DNA of 64,000 bases from Bacteroidales bacterium (lineage in GTDB: Bacteria; Bacteroidota; Bacteroidia; Bacteroidales; P3), in NCBI GenBank assembly GCA_017530105.1, contig JAFXMW010000033.1, forward strand, positions 1-64,000. Direction: 5' to 3'. The first letter of the stretch is position 1. The number at the start of each line of letters is the position of its first letter. The notes below the pieces were generated by a model. That model was not told the origin of the DNA. It searched no databases and saw only the letters and a program-made list of their open reading frames with translations. This document shows positions 1 to 9,234 of this stretch, piece after piece. The position numbers were made by a program, and so were the translations under genes.

Positions 1-626
1 ACAGGTTCTCCCTCAAGATAATACCGCAGATAGAATAACTTACCGTGGCTCTCCTTGTAGATAACCTCCTCGTCGCTGACGGCTGTGAGGGCTTGGGGGT
101 CCCAGTTCACCATACGCACGCCGCGATAGATGAGGCCCTTGTTGTAGAGGTCGACGAAAACACGGATGACGCTCTCATAGCGGACATCGTCCATGGTGAA
201 AGCGGTACGGTCCCAGTCGCACGAGGCACCCAGCTTACGCAGCTGCTTAAGAATGATGCCGCCATACTTTTCCTTCCACTCCCATGCGTACTCCAAGAAC
301 TTGTCGCGGGTCAAACTGCGCTTGTCGATGCCACGTTCCTTGAGCATGGCTACCACTTTGGCCTCGGTGGAGATGCTGGCGTGGTCGGTGCCGGGTACCC
401 AGCAGGCATTCAAGCCCAGCATACGGGCGCGGCGTATCAGCACATCCTGAATGGTGTTGTTCAGCATGTGACCCATGTGCAGCACACCCGTCACGTTGGG
501 CGGGGGTATCACAATAGTATAAGCCTTACGATTATCGGGTTCTGAATGAAAGAATTTTTTCTCCAGCCAATAGGAGTACCATTTCTCCTCTACAATGCTG
601 GGGTCGTACTTCGGTGCGATTGACAT
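1..626 (-). CDS. valS: Valine--tRNA ligase, N-terminal part (cut by window edge)
   Basis: Charges tRNA-Val with valine in the cytoplasm. Reading the minus strand from the ATG at 626 gives 208 open codons to the window edge. The class I synthetase signature [13 protein letters not shown] lies at residues 41-53, with HMGH (50-53) as the HIGH motif. It is followed by sequence typical of ValS ([13 protein letters not shown], then a [15 protein letters not shown] stretch). The C-terminal three quarters, including KMSKS, lie outside the window. It is downstream of korAB on the same strand but separated by a 121-nt gap with a 20-bp inverted repeat, so cotranscription is uncertain. Confidence 0.95.
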   Translation of the reverse strand, partial: MSIAPKYDPSIVEEKWYSYWLEKKFFHSEPDNRKAYTIVIPPPNVTGVLHMGHMLNNTIQDVLIRRARMLGLNACWVPGTDHASISTEAKVVAMLKERGIDKRSLTRDKFLEYAWEWKEKYGGIILKQLRKLGASCDWDRTAFTMDDVRYESVIRVFVDLYNKGLIYRGVRMVNWDPQALTAVSDEEVIYKESHGKLFYLRYYLEGEP

Positions 627-664
627 TTAAATGAAAATTGAGAATTGAATATTGATAACTAAAT

Positions 665-738
665 AGAATTGAGAATTGAAAATCAAGAATCATCTGGATA
701 CACTCACAGCCATTTCCCGATTTTCAATTCTCAATTCT
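665..738. repeat. 20-bp perfect inverted repeat between korB and valS
   Basis: The arm at 665-684 (AGAATTGAGAATTGAAAATC) is exactly complementary to 719-738, with a 34-nt loop. The same ATTGAGAATTGA word recurs at 632-645, at 23939-24041 (again as an inverted pair) and near 42000, so it is an interspersed low-complexity repeat. It may act as a terminator or attenuator between korB and valS, but it has no T-run. Confidence 0.75.
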
Positions 739-747
739 CAACTACAC

Positions 748-1779
748 TCAGACCTCCCAAGTGTCGCCGGAGTTGAGCAGGTCATCCACGCACTTGTACT
801 TGCCGTTGGCCTTGCACTCGTCCATCTGGTTCTCGTACAACTCGGTGTAGGAAGGTTTCTCGACATTGCGGATAACACCAAGAGCCACGGGCAGGTCGCC
901 GCTCATGCGGGCCAGCATCATGTGGATGCCAGTGTCCTCAGTGTCCTCATGGTGAACCATGATATCGTCAATGGTGATGCCGTTCTCGCCGATAGTGACG
1001 GCCTCGAGGCAACGGCCATTGAAGCGGATACCCTTGTTCTTCTCCTTGCCGAAAAGCATGGGCTTGCCATTCTCAAGCACAATGGTGCGGTCATCGCGAA
1101 CGGCACGGTCGGTAATAGCGGCATGAGTCTTGTCGTTAAAGATCATGCAGTTCTGCAGCACTTCAACGACACTGGTGCCGTCGTGCTTGGCTGCGGCTTC
1201 CATCACCTGACTGGTCAGGGCGGGCACGCAGTCGAGCGAACGGGCAAAGAAGGTACCCTGGGCACCCATCACCAGCTCACCGGGGTTGAAAGGATAGTCG
1301 ATGGTGCCGAAAGGAGAAGTCTTGGTCACCTGTCCGAACTTGGTGGTAGGACTGTACTGACCCTTGGTCAAGCCGTAAATCTCGTTGTTGAAGATAGTGA
1401 TGTTGAAATCCTGGTTGCGGCGGACAGCATGGATAAGGTGGTTGCCACCGATAGCCATAGAGTCGCCGTCGCCCATATTCACCCAAACACTCAGCTCGGG
1501 GTTGGCCAGCTTCACACCCGTGGCAATGGCGCAAGCGCGACCGTGGATGCTGTGGAAACCGTAGGTGTCGACATAATAAGGAATACGCGAGGAGCAACCG
1601 ATACCGGACACCATGCAGATATTCTCTTTCTTATGGCCTGTCTTGGGGAAGGTGTTCAACAGGGAGGAAAGGATGGCATGGTCGCCACAACCGGGACACC
1701 ATTTTACCATCTGGTCGCTGGTGAAATCAGCCTTTGTATATTCTTTGTCCGCTTTGGGAACGAAATGTCTCTTTGCCAT
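748..1779 (-). CDS. korB: 2-oxoacid:ferredoxin oxidoreductase, beta subunit (KorB-like)
   Basis: Thiamine-diphosphate subunit of a cytoplasmic 2-oxoacid (probably 2-oxoglutarate):ferredoxin oxidoreductase, which makes acyl-CoA, CO2 and reduced ferredoxin. The 343-residue protein has the beta-subunit signatures: WCPGCGDH at 27-34 and a Cys at 62 (iron-sulfur ligands), the TPP/Mg motif GDGDSMAIGGNH from 103, and NNEIYGLTKG at 131-140. Length is normal for this family. It starts 3 nt after the korA stop, so the two are translated as one operon. KorB rather than PorB is inferred from the pairing with a fused gamma-alpha subunit; substrate specificity is not proven by sequence. Confidence 0.92.
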   Translation of the reverse strand: MAKRHFVPKADKEYTKADFTSDQMVKWCPGCGDHAILSSLLNTFPKTGHKKENICMVSGIGCSSRIPYYVDTYGFHSIHGRACAIATGVKLANPELSVWVNMGDGDSMAIGGNHLIHAVRRNQDFNITIFNNEIYGLTKGQYSPTTKFGQVTKTSPFGTIDYPFNPGELVMGAQGTFFARSLDCVPALTSQVMEAAAKHDGTSVVEVLQNCMIFNDKTHAAITDRAVRDDRTIVLENGKPMLFGKEKNKGIRFNGRCLEAVTIGENGITIDDIMVHHEDTEDTGIHMMLARMSGDLPVALGVIRNVEKPSYTELYENQMDECKANGKYKCVDDLLNSGDTWEV

Positions 1780-1782
1780 GAC

Positions 1783-3621
1783 TTATTCTCCTAAAATTTT
1801 GGTGAAACATTCTTTTAACTCGCCAACCTCGAAAGGCAGACCCATGATTTTGTTATACTGATGCATGGGACATTCGGGGAACTGGGTGCGCAGGTAGCCG
1901 GCAAACTGACCGTTGTTCAACTCGCAAACCACAATCTTTTTGTACTTGCGCAGGATGTCGCCGGTGTTCTTAGGCAGCGGGCAGATATAGTTGAAGTGGG
2001 TATAAGCCACCTTTTTGCCTTCATTGTTCATTTCTTCAACAGCCAAGGTTATGGCACCGGCAGTGCCACCCCAACCGATAACGAGCAGGTCACCATCGGG
2101 ATTGCCAGTCACCTCCTGATCGGGGATGTAGTTGGCCACGCGGTTCACCTTTTCCTGACGGTTGTAGGTCATCAAGGCGTGATTCTCGGGGTCGGTGCTG
2201 AGAGGCCCGTCGGGGCATTTCTCAAGGCCGCCTACACGGTGGCGCAGACCTTCCATGCCGGGCAGAGCCCATTCGCGGGCGAAGGTCTCGGGGTCGCGGC
2301 GGAACGGACGGTAGTTCGGGTCGTTGGGCTTGGCCAGACGCGGAGTGATACTCGGCAGGTCGGCAACCTTCGGGATGCGGAACAGCTGTGAGCCATTGCC
2401 CAGATAGCCGTCGGTGAGCAGGATGACGGGAGTCATGTGCTCCAAAGCCAGCTTGGCTGCAGTATAGGCCCAATAGAAGCAGTTGGCACTGCTCGAAGCG
2501 GCAACAACAATCAGGGGAGCCTCACCGTTGCGGCCATAGAGAGCCTGGTTCAAGTCGCTCTGCTCGGTCTTGGTTGGCAGACCAGTGGAGGGGCCGCCAC
2601 GCTGGACATCGACCACCACCAAAGGCAGCTCGGTCATCACAGCCAGACCCAAAGCCTCGCTCTTCAGCGACAGACCGGGACCCGAAGTGCTGGTGCAGGC
2701 CAAGGCACCGGCATAGCTGGCACCGATGGCGGAGCAAACACCTGCAATCTCATCCTCGGCCTGGAACACGCGTGCACCCAGAGCCTTGTGCTTTGACAGC
2801 TCGACCATCACATCCGTAGCGGGAGTGATAGGATAGCTGCCAAGGAACAGACGGCGACCGCTGCGCTCGGAAGCGGCCAACAGACCCCAAGCAGTAGCCA
2901 CATTACCGGTGATATTGCGGTAGCGGCCCTTGGGCATCTCGGCGTGAGCCACCTCGAAGATGTGCGAGTGGATCACCTCCAGTTTATCGGCATACTCATA
3001 ACCCTCACTAAGCACAGCCTTGTTGAGCTTGATGACATCGGGTTTCTTGGCAAACTTGCGCTCCAAATAAGCGAAAGTCTGGTCAAGTTTCTTGTGCGTC
3101 ATATAGAAGATGATGCCCAGTGCGAACATGTTGCGGCACTTGTCGGCGGTCTTCTTGTCAGCGCCCTGTTCTTGTCCAATGCGTGAAGTGAACGAAGTGA
3201 TAGGGGCTTTGATGATGGTATAGGCATGTTCCAACTCCTCGGTGAAGGGGTTGTCGGTATATCCGGCCTTTTCCATGGCCTCGTCGGTGAACGTGTCGAT
3301 GTCCACGATAACCGATGCACCGCGCTTTGCCCATTTCAAGTTCGATTTAAAAGAGGCAGGGTTCATGGCCACGAGGATGTCGCATTTGTCACCCGAGCTG
3401 TAGATGTGGTTGCCAACATGCACCTGATAACCCGAAACGCCGGCAATGGTATTGTGCGGGGCACGGATTTCGGCGGGATAGTCGGGGAAAGTGGCAATAT
3501 CGTTCCCCGTTAATGCAGATGCATCGGAGAAGAGAGTACCCGACAACTGCATTCCGTCGCCGGAATCACCAGCAAAACGGACTACGAGGTCTTCCTTATT
3601 AACTATCTGATTTTTTGACAT
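1783..3621 (-). CDS. korA: 2-oxoacid:ferredoxin oxidoreductase, alpha subunit (gamma-alpha fusion, KorA-like)
   Basis: Partner of KorB. The first roughly 190 residues are the gamma domain (VVRFAGDSGDGMQLSG near the N-terminus). The rest is the pyrimidine-binding alpha domain (SYPITPATDVMVELSKH, then QAEDEIAGVCSAIGASYAGA and TSTSGPGLSLKSE). The open frame extends upstream to 3666, but the ATG at 3621 (MSKNQIVNKEDLVVRF) matches the normal family N-terminus and gives 612 residues. The -7 box at 3664-3671 lies 43 nt upstream of this start. With the ADP-forming acyl-CoA synthetase at 53.9-56 kb it fits anaerobic, ferredoxin-based energy metabolism. Confidence 0.93.
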   Translation of the reverse strand: MSKNQIVNKEDLVVRFAGDSGDGMQLSGTLFSDASALTGNDIATFPDYPAEIRAPHNTIAGVSGYQVHVGNHIYSSGDKCDILVAMNPASFKSNLKWAKRGASVIVDIDTFTDEAMEKAGYTDNPFTEELEHAYTIIKAPITSFTSRIGQEQGADKKTADKCRNMFALGIIFYMTHKKLDQTFAYLERKFAKKPDVIKLNKAVLSEGYEYADKLEVIHSHIFEVAHAEMPKGRYRNITGNVATAWGLLAASERSGRRLFLGSYPITPATDVMVELSKHKALGARVFQAEDEIAGVCSAIGASYAGALACTSTSGPGLSLKSEALGLAVMTELPLVVVDVQRGGPSTGLPTKTEQSDLNQALYGRNGEAPLIVVAASSSANCFYWAYTAAKLALEHMTPVILLTDGYLGNGSQLFRIPKVADLPSITPRLAKPNDPNYRPFRRDPETFAREWALPGMEGLRHRVGGLEKCPDGPLSTDPENHALMTYNRQEKVNRVANYIPDQEVTGNPDGDLLVIGWGGTAGAITLAVEEMNNEGKKVAYTHFNYICPLPKNTGDILRKYKKIVVCELNNGQFAGYLRTQFPECPMHQYNKIMGLPFEVGELKECFTKILGE

Positions 3622-3663
3622 TTTTATATGTTTTAGATAAATAATGTGTTTTATTCTGAATTG

Positions 3664-3671
3664 CAAAAATA
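3664..3671 (-). promoter_or_regulatory. -7 box TATTTTTG for korAB
   Basis: Minus-strand match to the Bacteroidota -7 consensus TAnnTTTG, 43 nt upstream of the korA ATG at 3621. No clear -33 element is visible. Confidence 0.6.
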
Positions 3672-3888
3672 CAAAAAAATATTAAATTGTAATACACTTT
3701 TATTTTAAACAAGGCCGACAAAAGGTGTTGAAACAGCACCAAAGGCAAACACCGACAATCAATTAATGTGTTGAATACTGAATCATATTTTTTAATGCAA
3801 CACACTTTTTCCGTCACCCCGGCGCCGCTTCCCATCGTCACAAATCCACGGCACATTCCGCACCCATTTCCGGCAATAAACCGTTCGT

Positions 3889-3950
3889 TTGTTTTACACT
3901 TTTTCTTCAGTTGTTTTACACTTGTTTTCCACTTTTAAAGTGTAAAACAA
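3889..3950. promoter_or_regulatory. Direct plus inverted repeat cluster, possible operator
   Basis: The word TTGTTTTACACTT occurs at 3889-3901 and again at 3911-3923, and in perfect inverted orientation (AAGTGTAAAACAA) at 3938-3950, with a 14-nt spacer between the last two. Such a two-direct-plus-one-inverted layout in a divergent promoter region suggests a regulator binding site. The binding protein is unknown. Confidence 0.5.
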
Positions 3951-4196
3951 GTGGGGAAAAAAGTGAGAAACAAGCCTAACCCGGACGAAGAACGAAAAGA
4001 ACACCCAAGGCCTGTTTTCACTGGTTGTTTGTCGATTCGGTTGTCACATTCGTGTCGTGCGATTGGCGCCGGACGTCTGGCCACAGAGGCGGGAAACAAC
4101 GCGGTGCATGGCGTGGAAAAGCGTATGAACAAAAGAGTCCGTGCAGAAAAAGGGATTTTTTTGAAGAAAAAAATATAGTAGGTGTGTTTTTTTTTG

Positions 4197-4204
4197 TATT
4201 TTTG
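4197..4204 (+). promoter_or_regulatory. -7 box TATTTTTG for MORN gene
   Basis: Matches TAnnTTTG. It lies 17 nt upstream of the ATG at 4222 and supports that ATG over the in-frame GTG at 4216. Confidence 0.65.
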
Positions 4205-4221
4205 CAAAAAAATATGTGCCT

Positions 4222-4869
4222 ATGAGAACCCTGCGATACCTGATCGGAATAGTCTTAACAGCATTGCTGTTCAGCCAATTTGCAACGGCCCAGATTTCGA
4301 AGTCGTACAAATATAAGAACGGGAATATATACGAAGGAGAGATTGACGGATGGACACGCCCATCTGGGTATGGCACCATGCGCTTCCCCAACGGCGACCG
4401 CTATGACGGATATTGGAAAAAAGGCATGTATCACGGCGAGGGGACTTACACCTACGCTGCGGGCGGCCGCTGCGAAGGCAACTGGGAGAAGGGCAAGATG
4501 GTTGGCAAAGGCACCATCGTCTTCCCCAACGGCGACGTAATCGAGGGTGAATTCACCAATGGCGACACCCAGACGGGAAACGGCAAAATCACTTTCGCCA
4601 AAGGCGGATACTACGAGGGGGATTTCAACGACGGGGTTCCGCACGGCAAGGGGCACAGGGTGTGGCCCAACGGAGCCACCTACACCGGCGGATGGCACAT
4701 GGGGGCGATGAGCGGCCAAGGGGAATACGTGTTCGAGACCGGTGCCAAATATACGGGGTTCTGGGCCAACGGCCTTTACAACGGCGAAGGCACTTACACC
4801 GACAGCCAAGGACGGGTGACCCACGCCATCTACAAGGACGGAAAAGTGTGGAGAAAACTGGATGAATAA
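4222..4869 (+). CDS. Secreted MORN-repeat protein
   Basis: The 215-residue protein has a signal peptide (TALLFSQFATAQ near residue 20). The rest is about seven MORN-type repeats of the pattern YxGxWxxGxxxGxGxxxxxxG, for example YDGYWKKGMYHGEGTYTY and YTGGWHMGAMSGQGEYVF. MORN repeats form an elongated beta ladder, often involved in membrane or protein contact. The role here is unknown. The gene is 17 nt upstream of the T9SS subtilase and on the same strand, so the two are probably cotranscribed. Confidence 0.85.
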   Translation: MRTLRYLIGIVLTALLFSQFATAQISKSYKYKNGNIYEGEIDGWTRPSGYGTMRFPNGDRYDGYWKKGMYHGEGTYTYAAGGRCEGNWEKGKMVGKGTIVFPNGDVIEGEFTNGDTQTGNGKITFAKGGYYEGDFNDGVPHGKGHRVWPNGATYTGGWHMGAMSGQGEYVFETGAKYTGFWANGLYNGEGTYTDSQGRVTHAIYKDGKVWRKLDE

Positions 4870-4886
4870 CAAAAAAAGACAACACT

Positions 4887-7043
4887 ATGATACGTAAAGT
4901 ACTTATTATCGCAGCATTACTATTCACTGCCCAAGTCTACGCCCAGCGTGTGGACATGCCTGCCAACGCCAAAACCGACGCCGTTTCGCAAGCGGAGCTC
5001 AACAAACTCTGCCAGCAGAAACAGAACAAAGGAGATGTGCGCCTTCTGGCAAAAGTCTCCGACCGTTTCGACATCCGCTGCCTGAAGAGTGAGGGCATTG
5101 TGGTGGGTGCCAAGGCTGGCGACATAGTTACCCTTCGTGTACCGCTGAACAAACTGAACCTGATAGAGCAGAACCCCGATATACTTCAGTACACGGTTGC
5201 TTTCAATGTGTCGCCGGATGTGGACCGCACACGCAGCGACACGCGAGCCGACAGTGTGCAACAGGGACTCGGACTGCCACAGGCTTTTACAGGGAAAGAC
5301 GTGTTGATTGGCATCACCGACTGGGGCTTTGACTACAAGCATCCCAATTTCAACAACAACGGCAGCGACAACCACCGCTTGCTGCAGGCTTGGGATCAGT
5401 TCAAACTCTCCGGCCCCGCTCCGGAAGGTTTCGACTATGGCACCCTGCACAGCGGACGTAAAAAGCTGTTGGCCGCCGGAGGCGACACCTCGGGGCTGTA
5501 CGGCTACGGCACTCACGGCACCCATGTGGCAGGCATTGCCGCGGGTCGCGGAATTGACGGCAAGTATGTGGGGGTTGCGCCCTATGCCAACCTGTTGTTT
5601 GCCTCGTTTCATCTGAACCTCGCTTCGTGGCTTGACGCTGTGCAGTGGATGCGCAACGTGGCTAAGGAGGAGGGCAAACGCCTTGTAATCAACAACAGCT
5701 GGGGCATGTATACCCTCGGACCTATCGACGGGACCTCGCTGGCAAGCCAGGCAATAAACAATCTCTCCGACAGCGGGGTGGTGTTTGTTACCAGCGGCGG
5801 CAACTGCGGCGACGACAAGTTCCATTTGTCGAAGACATTCACTCCCGGAGAGCCTGACACGTTGCGCTCGATAGCAAGATACTATGGATACACCGAGATA
5901 GGGCAGGACATTCTGTTTTGGGGCGAGCCGGGCAAATGGTTTGAGGTCTCGTTTGCCATGATGGGCAACGGCGACTCGGTAGGTATGCCGTGGAAGAGTA
6001 CTTTGATGGTTTCGCCCGGTGGCGACGGAGGCAACTATATCCTTGACAGTGCATTGGTGACCTCTGGTAACGACACCCTGCCATTCCGCTTGATTGTGGA
6101 AGAGGCCAACATCTTCAACCAACGCCCCCATGTTCTCCTCACAGTGTATAAAAAAGCCAACTATGCTATACACATTGCCGTAACATCCACGGAAGGGACA
6201 GTGCATGTATGGAACGTGGCCGACCTTGAAAACGGTGCAGGCAACATGGGTGCCGAATTTGCCAAAGGCAACTATTACAACTATACAAACGGTAACAATG
6301 CCAGCGGCATAGGCGAACCGGCATGTGCCGAAAGCTGCATCACTGTGGCGGCACACGGAGCCGAGCGGAAAAGAGCTGACGGGACTATTTCAATACCCGG
6401 CTACATCTGCGGCTTTTCGAGCCACGGGCCTGTTATCGACGGCCGCCGCAAGCCAGACATTTCGGCTCCCGGAGGAGATGTGGTTTCCTCTATCAGCTCT
6501 TACACCACCGATATATACTCTGTGATAATGAAATATTCGCACGGAGGACGTGAATATATATGGAGCCGTATGTCGGGTACCTCGATGTCGTGTCCTGCCG
6601 TCACCGGCATTGTTGCCTTGATGCTTGAAGCCAACCCCAATCTCTCGCCCAAGAAAGTGCGCGAGATACTGTGCCTCACTGCCCGAAACGATGAAGTCAC
6701 CGGTCCACTCCATGCCAGCGACAGCATAAGCGACATCTGGGACTGGGGCAAGGCCGATGCTTTGGCAGCCGTGAATGAGGCTTTGGCACGTGTGGATATC
6801 CGCGAGGCCGACAGCACTTGGTTCACAAAATCGCTGCAGGTGTATCCCAACCCGGTGGCTGACCACATTACTGTAATGACGGGGCGCCACACACCCGAAA
6901 CCGTCACTATTTACACTATTAGTGGCACCCAGGTATTGTCGCGCGAGATTGTCATGGAGTCCACCATCGATGTCTCGGCTCTGCCCAAGGGCATTTATAT
7001 CGTGAAATGCGGGGCACGCGCTACTCGTCTGGTAAAGATGTAG
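4887..7043 (+). CDS. S8 (subtilisin-family) serine protease with T9SS sorting domain
   Basis: Exported protease of 718 residues. A signal peptide is at 1-19 (cleavage after QVYA). The catalytic triad is visible as Asp145 (GITDWGFD), His210 (GTHGTHVAGIAAG) and Ser566 (SGTSMSCPAVTG); a large insert separates His and Ser, as in many Bacteroidota S8 enzymes. The last roughly 75 residues (from YPNPVADH to GIYIVKCGARATRLVKM) are a type A T9SS sorting domain, so the enzyme should cross the outer membrane and be anchored or released there. The substrate is unknown. Confidence 0.95.
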   Translation: MIRKVLIIAALLFTAQVYAQRVDMPANAKTDAVSQAELNKLCQQKQNKGDVRLLAKVSDRFDIRCLKSEGIVVGAKAGDIVTLRVPLNKLNLIEQNPDILQYTVAFNVSPDVDRTRSDTRADSVQQGLGLPQAFTGKDVLIGITDWGFDYKHPNFNNNGSDNHRLLQAWDQFKLSGPAPEGFDYGTLHSGRKKLLAAGGDTSGLYGYGTHGTHVAGIAAGRGIDGKYVGVAPYANLLFASFHLNLASWLDAVQWMRNVAKEEGKRLVINNSWGMYTLGPIDGTSLASQAINNLSDSGVVFVTSGGNCGDDKFHLSKTFTPGEPDTLRSIARYYGYTEIGQDILFWGEPGKWFEVSFAMMGNGDSVGMPWKSTLMVSPGGDGGNYILDSALVTSGNDTLPFRLIVEEANIFNQRPHVLLTVYKKANYAIHIAVTSTEGTVHVWNVADLENGAGNMGAEFAKGNYYNYTNGNNASGIGEPACAESCITVAAHGAERKRADGTISIPGYICGFSSHGPVIDGRRKPDISAPGGDVVSSISSYTTDIYSVIMKYSHGGREYIWSRMSGTSMSCPAVTGIVALMLEANPNLSPKKVREILCLTARNDEVTGPLHASDSISDIWDWGKADALAAVNEALARVDIREADSTWFTKSLQVYPNPVADHITVMTGRHTPETVTIYTISGTQVLSREIVMESTIDVSALPKGIYIVKCGARATRLVKM

Positions 7044-7110
7044 TCGGTTAGCAGGCTGTGTGATAATGGTCGAATTGTTGAACACGAAACAGGACTTACA
7101 CTTGTAAACG

Positions 7111-8070
7111 ATGCTGAAAGCTTTCCGCACAAATATTATTCTGCAGATTGTCGTCATACTGGCTGTCGCGTTGCTGATGTGGGCAAAGAGCTTTTCCCAT
7201 CCCATAGCGGCACCGGTGGAAGGCGGCGGTGGATTGTTTTACTGGATTACGGGCAGGATGTCGCCGATAACAGCCACGATAATCGGCTTTGTGCTTGTGC
7301 TTTTTGAAGGGGTGCTGTTCAACAGTATTCTCTACCGTCATAAACTGATAACCCAGAGTTCACTCCTGCCAACGTTGTTTTACATCATAGCCATGAGCAT
7401 CGGTCACCCAACGCTCACCCCAATGCTGATGGGAAGCCTGTTTCTTTTGCTGGCAATAGAGCAGTTGTTGCTGACAACCACGTTGCTGTCCATAGGCATT
7501 GACAAGACTTTCGGCGCTGCGGCATCGGTGGGAATGGCTATAGTGCTTTGCCCGACCATGGTGGTATTTCTGATTCCTTTATTATTCAGCATGTTTAATT
7601 ACAGTTTGTATTCATGGCGCGATTGGACTATGCTGATACTGGGATTGTTGGCACCTTTTGTCGTGTTGGAGACCTATTATTTCCTTTGCGATGAATTGTT
7701 TTACCGCAATTATCTGCTACTGTACAATGTTACAGACCTTCATTTCGTGGCATGGGGCAATGTCGTGCAGTGGATAATCAGTATCATATTCTTGCTGCTG
7801 CTTATTGCCGGAATGGTGACAATTATCGGAAACAGCCAAAGCCGGAACATCAACTTCAACAAGAATACAACAACCCTATTGCTGTCGGTGTTGGGCAGCA
7901 TTGCCATTTCGTTGTATTCCGAGTTGTTTCCTATCCCCACTCAGGCGTATGCCATCCCCTTCTCGGCATGCGCAACATTCCTGTTCATTGAGCCGAGCCG
8001 GAAAGAGTTCGTGCCCAATGTAATCTTTATAGCCCTGCTTCTGATATTTGTTGTATCCAATTGGTTGTAA
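7111..8070 (+). CDS. Multi-pass membrane protein, DUF6427-like
   Basis: The 319-residue protein is made almost entirely of hydrophobic helices (about nine by eye), starting [19 protein letters not shown]. Length and layout resemble the Bacteroidota family DUF6427, whose function is not known. It is followed 5 nt later by rnhB, so it is probably translated with it. The assignment is by general resemblance only; no catalytic motif is visible. Confidence 0.6.
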   Translation: MLKAFRTNIILQIVVILAVALLMWAKSFSHPIAAPVEGGGGLFYWITGRMSPITATIIGFVLVLFEGVLFNSILYRHKLITQSSLLPTLFYIIAMSIGHPTLTPMLMGSLFLLLAIEQLLLTTTLLSIGIDKTFGAAASVGMAIVLCPTMVVFLIPLLFSMFNYSLYSWRDWTMLILGLLAPFVVLETYYFLCDELFYRNYLLLYNVTDLHFVAWGNVVQWIISIIFLLLLIAGMVTIIGNSQSRNINFNKNTTTLLLSVLGSIAISLYSELFPIPTQAYAIPFSACATFLFIEPSRKEFVPNVIFIALLLIFVVSNWL

Positions 8071-8075
8071 ACCCG

Positions 8076-8657
8076 ATGTTGAAATCACAATATACCCCTG
8101 ACCTGATAGAATGTGGTTGCGATGAGGCCGGACGCGGATGTCTGGCAGGGGCTGTGTTTGCTGCCGCCGTGGTGTTGCCGAAGGATTATCACAACGACAC
8201 CTTGAATGATTCGAAACAACTCACAGAGAAACAACGCTACACCCTGCGCGAGGAAATAGAACGGGACGCTATCGGCTGGGCTGTGGCATCGGTGACAGCC
8301 GAGGAGATAGACAAAACCAATATTCTCAGGGCCTCGATGCATGCCATGAATCTGGCTATTGGGAAACTGGATGTAACGCCCGACTTGTTGCTTATCGACG
8401 GCAACCGGTTTTACAACGAAAGCCTGATACCCTTTTATACCATTGTGAAAGGTGATGGGAAATACATGTCGATTGCCGCTGCGTCAATCCTTGCCAAGAC
8501 CTATCGTGACGACTATATGAACGACCTGCACAAGGAATATCCCCAATATGGCTGGGACCGGAACAAGGGGTATCCTACGGCAGCACACTATGCCGCATTG
8601 GCTCAGCATGGTCCCTCGCCGGTGCACAGAGCATCTTTTAAACTAATCAAAAACTAA
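8076..8657 (+). CDS. rnhB: Ribonuclease HII
   Basis: Removes RNA from RNA-DNA hybrids and single ribonucleotides from DNA. The ATG at 8076 ([14 protein letters not shown]) is 5 nt after the upstream stop; upstream in-frame TTG codons would overlap that gene. The 193-residue product has the family signatures [12 protein letters not shown] (Asp16, Glu17), LLLIDGNRF (Asp108) and [15 protein letters not shown] (acidic residues near 145), plus [13 protein letters not shown] and SPVHRASF at the C-terminus. Length is normal. Confidence 0.96.
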   Translation: MLKSQYTPDLIECGCDEAGRGCLAGAVFAAAVVLPKDYHNDTLNDSKQLTEKQRYTLREEIERDAIGWAVASVTAEEIDKTNILRASMHAMNLAIGKLDVTPDLLLIDGNRFYNESLIPFYTIVKGDGKYMSIAAASILAKTYRDDYMNDLHKEYPQYGWDRNKGYPTAAHYAALAQHGPSPVHRASFKLIKN

Positions 8658-8680
8658 CACATTAACACAATCTCACCGAA

Positions 8681-9196
8681 ATGAGTGTTGTTGACAGAAT
8701 AAGAGAGCAAAATAAAGCAAACATGATGCAAGAGCTGAAGTTAAAACCTCACCGCAAACGCATCATGCACCTTGATGACATTCGCAGCATCGGGATAATA
8801 GCCAAATGCCCTACTGATTCCGAACAAATCACCATTAGCCAGTTTACCCACCACATGAACAACCGCGGGAGCATGGTGAGGAAAATTGAACTGCCACAAA
8901 ACGCCGAGGAATTGCTTGACAAATACGGCTTGCCCAAGGCTGAATTCATGCAACTCTTCACCAGCTACCACTACGACCTCCTTATCGACACCACTATAGG
9001 GGATGACTTGTTCGGACCCTATGTGACATTGAACACCTCGTCGAGTCTGCGAGTGGGCTATGGGGGGGACAGCGGCCAGGGGCAGAAAAGCAATATCGAC
9101 ATTTACGATTTGATTATATTAGGCAATGGCCCATTTGAACTATCGGAATACCTCACGCACATCCTTGAATATCTTGTGCGTATAAAGAAAAGATAA
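8681..9196 (+). CDS. Conserved hypothetical protein, DUF6913-like
   Basis: A soluble 171-residue protein without signal peptide or membrane segment. Features are a basic N-terminus (HRKRIMHLDDIRSIGII), a central YHYDLLIDTT stretch and a C-terminal ILEYLVRIKKR helix. It resembles the short Bacteroidota family DUF6913, often found near dapA, but I hold that loosely. It sits between rnhB and dapA with short gaps (23 and 38 nt), suggesting one operon. No function can be stated. Confidence 0.6.
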   Translation: MSVVDRIREQNKANMMQELKLKPHRKRIMHLDDIRSIGIIAKCPTDSEQITISQFTHHMNNRGSMVRKIELPQNAEELLDKYGLPKAEFMQLFTSYHYDLLIDTTIGDDLFGPYVTLNTSSSLRVGYGGDSGQGQKSNIDIYDLIILGNGPFELSEYLTHILEYLVRIKKR

Positions 9197-9234
9197 AGAC
9201 ATTATTTGAACAAGAAAGTAAAGTAAAAGACAAT

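Larger units (their letters stand above)
3622..4221. other. Divergent intergenic region korA / MORN gene
   Basis: 600 bp without a credible gene. It holds the korA promoter box on the minus strand and the MORN-gene promoter on the plus strand. It also holds several copies of an ACACTTTT-type word (about 3692, 3801, 3896, 3918 and 3931), a 7-bp inverted repeat TGTGTTG/CAACACA (3767-3773, 3798-3804) and the larger inverted repeat listed separately. The short open frames here lack family resemblance and ribosome binding sites. Confidence 0.6.

Noticed and set aside
676..1794. Long open frame opposite korB (372 codons)
   Set aside because: Shadow of korB; no family resemblance and the true gene is clear on the other strand. 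Similar long shadows opposite gcvT, DUF1015, dihydroorotase, pepD and the YfhO-like gene were also dropped.
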